Below are positions 19,607-21,331 of a stretch of 21,331 nt of DNA, one piece after another. The position numbers and the translations under genes are program-made. Under the pieces are notes generated by a model, which had not been told where the DNA came from, made no database searches, and worked only from the letters and a program-made list of their open reading frames with translations. The stretch covers positions 1 to 21,331 of the forward strand of contig JAGVWL010000019.1 of NCBI GenBank assembly GCA_018304285.1, given 5' to 3'. The DNA comes from Microcaldota archaeon (GTDB lineage Archaea > Micrarchaeota > Micrarchaeia > Norongarragalinales > Norongarragalinaceae). How positions within the stretch are numbered: the stretch's first letter is position 1; each line of letters starts with the position of its first letter.

Positions 19607-21331
19607 ATGAAGAAAGGAGTTTTCGACATCAGCGGAATGCACTGCGCATCGTGCAGCATATTGATTAAGCGCCGGCTCGAAAAAACGCCTGGCGTGAAAA
19701 GCGCCAACGTCAATTATGCGACTGAAAAGGCTACGGTCGAATATGACGAGCGCGAGTGCGACGAAAACAAGATCGTGCAAACGGTAGTGCAGACGGGCTA
19801 CAAGGCGTTCCCGCGCGTGGAAGAGCAACCCATGCAAATGCAGGGCCACACGCAAATGCACCACGCGATGTCAATGCCATCCGATGCCACAACCAAAAAC
19901 CCGGCGATGGGGATGCCGGGGCACGACCACGCCGCGATGCTTAAAGCGCACGAAATGCGGGAGCTCAAACTCAAAGTGCTGGTTTCCGCTGCGCTTTCTT
20001 TCCCCGCGCTGGCGCTCGTAATGCTCACTCCCGAATTCCAATACAAGACGCTAATCCTGTTTCTGCTTGCAACGCCAGTGCAATTCTGGGCCGGAAAACA
20101 ATTCTACCAGGGCACGCTGTCGGGACTCCGCGTTTTCAGCGCTAACATGGATACGCTCATCGCGATGGGCACCAGCGCCGCTTACTTTTACTCCGTCGCT
20201 TCGCTTTTCGGGCTCGTGAAGGAAAACTATTTCGAAATCGGCGCGATTTTGATTACTTTCGTCTTGCTGGGCAAATACCTTGAGGCAATCGCGAAAGGCA
20301 GGGCTTCCGAAGCAATCAAAAAACTCATGGGCTTGAATCCCAAAACGGCAATCGTGGTGCGCAAGGGAAAGGAAATTGAAATCCCCATCGAGCAGGTGGT
20401 TGCAGGGGATTTAATCCGCGTCAGGCCGGGAGAAAAAATCCCCGTCGACGGAATCGTGGTCGAAGGAGACTCTAGCGTGGATGAAAGCATGCTCACAGGA
20501 GAATCCCTGCCCGTGGAGAAAACCAAAGGTGCGAAAGTCTACGGCGCGACAATCAACAAGCACGGCTCGCTCACTTTCAAAGCGACGAAAGTCGGCAAAG
20601 ACACGGTGCTATCGCAAATAATCAAGCTCGTCGAGGAAGCGCAAGGCTCGCAAGCGCCCATCCAACGCTTTGCGGACGAAGTCTCGGCGGTTTTCGTTCC
20701 AATAGTGATCGTAATAGCGATAATCACTTTCGCAGCCTGGCTTTTCGTCGGGCAGGCATTTTCATTCGCGCTCGTCGCAGCCGTTTCCGTTTTAGTCATA
20801 GCATGCCCCTGCGCCCTTGGGTTGGCTACGCCGACTGCAATAATGGTTGGCACCGGAATGGGCGCCGAGAAAGGCATTCTCATCAAAAATGCCGAGGCGC
20901 TCGAACGCACCGGAAAAATAAACGTGATAGTGTGGGACAAAACCGGCACTATCACGGAAGGAAAGCCCAAAGTAACAGACATCAGCTCCCTCGACAGAAG
21001 CTATGCACAAAAGAAAATCCTTGAAATTTCCGCTTCACTTGAAAAGCCTAGCGAACACCCGCTCGCCGAAGCGATTGTAAGCAAGGCGAAGGAAAGCCGC
21101 ACCGCTTTCGCTAAAGTCTCGTCGTTCAAAGCTATTGCAGGAAAAGGCGTTTTCGGAAAACTCGGTGCGAAGCATTACTTCATCGGCTCGCCCAAAAACC
21201 ACGCGAAGGCGATTGCAGGCGTAGAAGGGCTCGAGAACGAAGGAAAAACTGCAATGATTTTGTTTGAAAGCAACGCCAAAGCGGCAGCGCTCAAGCCCGT
21301 AGGCGTGATTGCCGTTGCAGACACGATCAAG
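19607..21331 (+). CDS. copA: Copper-exporting P1B-type ATPase (3' end outside window)
   Basis: The first 575 codons are in the window; full-length proteins are usually 650-850 aa. Layout: HMA domain with GMHCASC (C13, C16), a His/Met-rich linker (about 70-110, e.g. MQMQGHTQMHHAMSM and GMPGHDHAAM), membrane helices, actuator motif TGES (297-300), the Cu(I)-type membrane motif CPC (400-402), the phosphorylated Asp in DKTGT (D444) and the P1B-specific HP dipeptide (H484-P485). CPC plus HMA defines Cu+/Ag+ export. Missing beyond the edge: GDGxND and the last helices. The ATG is 1 nt after the stop of the HMA-fusion gene, so it is translated from the same mRNA under operator D. Confidence 0.95.
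   Translation, partial: MKKGVFDISGMHCASCSILIKRRLEKTPGVKSANVNYATEKATVEYDERECDENKIVQTVVQTGYKAFPRVEEQPMQMQGHTQMHHAMSMPSDATTKNPAMGMPGHDHAAMLKAHEMRELKLKVLVSAALSFPALALVMLTPEFQYKTLILFLLATPVQFWAGKQFYQGTLSGLRVFSANMDTLIAMGTSAAYFYSVASLFGLVKENYFEIGAILITFVLLGKYLEAIAKGRASEAIKKLMGLNPKTAIVVRKGKEIEIPIEQVVAGDLIRVRPGEKIPVDGIVVEGDSSVDESMLTGESLPVEKTKGAKVYGATINKHGSLTFKATKVGKDTVLSQIIKLVEEAQGSQAPIQRFADEVSAVFVPIVIVIAIITFAAWLFVGQAFSFALVAAVSVLVIACPCALGLATPTAIMVGTGMGAEKGILIKNAEALERTGKINVIVWDKTGTITEGKPKVTDISSLDRSYAQKKILEISASLEKPSEHPLAEAIVSKAKESRTAFAKVSSFKAIAGKGVFGKLGAKHYFIGSPKNHAKAIAGVEGLENEGKTAMILFESNAKAAALKPVGVIAVADTIK

Noticed and set aside
12374..21331. Mercury resistance island
   Set aside because: No MerA or MerB is present and the ATPase is of the CPC copper/silver type with HMA and cupredoxin partners; CcdA and Cys proteins alone do not indicate mercury.

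Overview
This is archaeal DNA. It encodes an RFC small subunit, a toprim/zinc-ribbon topoisomerase IA of the archaeal type, pelota, a DUF373 membrane protein, an ACT-domain protein of archaeal type and an e-MtaB (CDKAL1-like) tRNA methylthiotransferase. Several genes have a TTTAAATA-type TATA box 29-32 nt upstream of the ATG, as expected for leaderless archaeal mRNAs. Compact genes, many very small membrane or Cys-rich proteins and a cut-down NFACT protein suggest a small-genome (DPANN-like) euryarchaeal relative, but I cannot name a lineage from sequence alone. No rRNA, tRNA, CRISPR array or IS element was seen.

Left part (1-12.3 kb), mostly housekeeping: an unrecognised 126-aa ORF; a leftward group of an eight-Cys treble-clef-like protein, RfcS and a small coiled-coil protein; the rightward methylthiotransferase and a membrane protein; topA overlapping a standalone NFACT-R protein; a leftward toxin-antitoxin-like pair (DUF4258-like plus zinc ribbon/AbrB chimera) with its own inverted repeat; DUF373; an ACT-domain protein; a 59-aa membrane protein behind a structured leader that can hide its Shine-Dalgarno sequence; pelota; and an SDR dehydrogenase with a VKOR-like small protein. 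Pelota and NFACT-R point to ribosome rescue and quality control.

Right part (12.4-21.3 kb) is the notable region: a compact metal-handling island, probably copper, of four transcription units around a BlaI/MecI/CopY-family repressor. (1) A leftward operon encodes a membrane-anchored Cys-rich protein ending NAPDMVGGC, a 12-codon ORF ending GGCC, a 30-codon ORF, a 76-aa paralogue with the same anchor and C-terminus, an exported thioredoxin-fold CGHC protein, CcdA and a 38-aa zinc ribbon. (2) The repressor is followed by a BlaR1/M56-like membrane metalloprotease without a sensor domain. (3) A rightward operon holds a CCAHH-motif membrane protein, an anchored Cys/His protein and two tiny membrane proteins. 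(4) A second rightward operon holds a DUF5676 protein, a Cys-ligand cupredoxin, an HMA chaperone, an HMA protein fused to a Met/Gly-rich membrane domain, and a CPC-type copper P-type ATPase that runs off the window end.

I found the same operator, TTTACAATTATTGTAAA or a 13-15/17 match, at all four promoters, twice at exactly 2 bp upstream of the same TTTAAATA TATA box. The most economical reading is one repressor controlling a dispersed copper regulon. In it an extracytoplasmic thiol relay (CcdA and thioredoxin-like protein) may serve the anchored Cys-rich proteins while the HMA proteins, the cupredoxin and CopA move the metal. The regulon and metal identity are inferences; the motifs and operators are seen directly.
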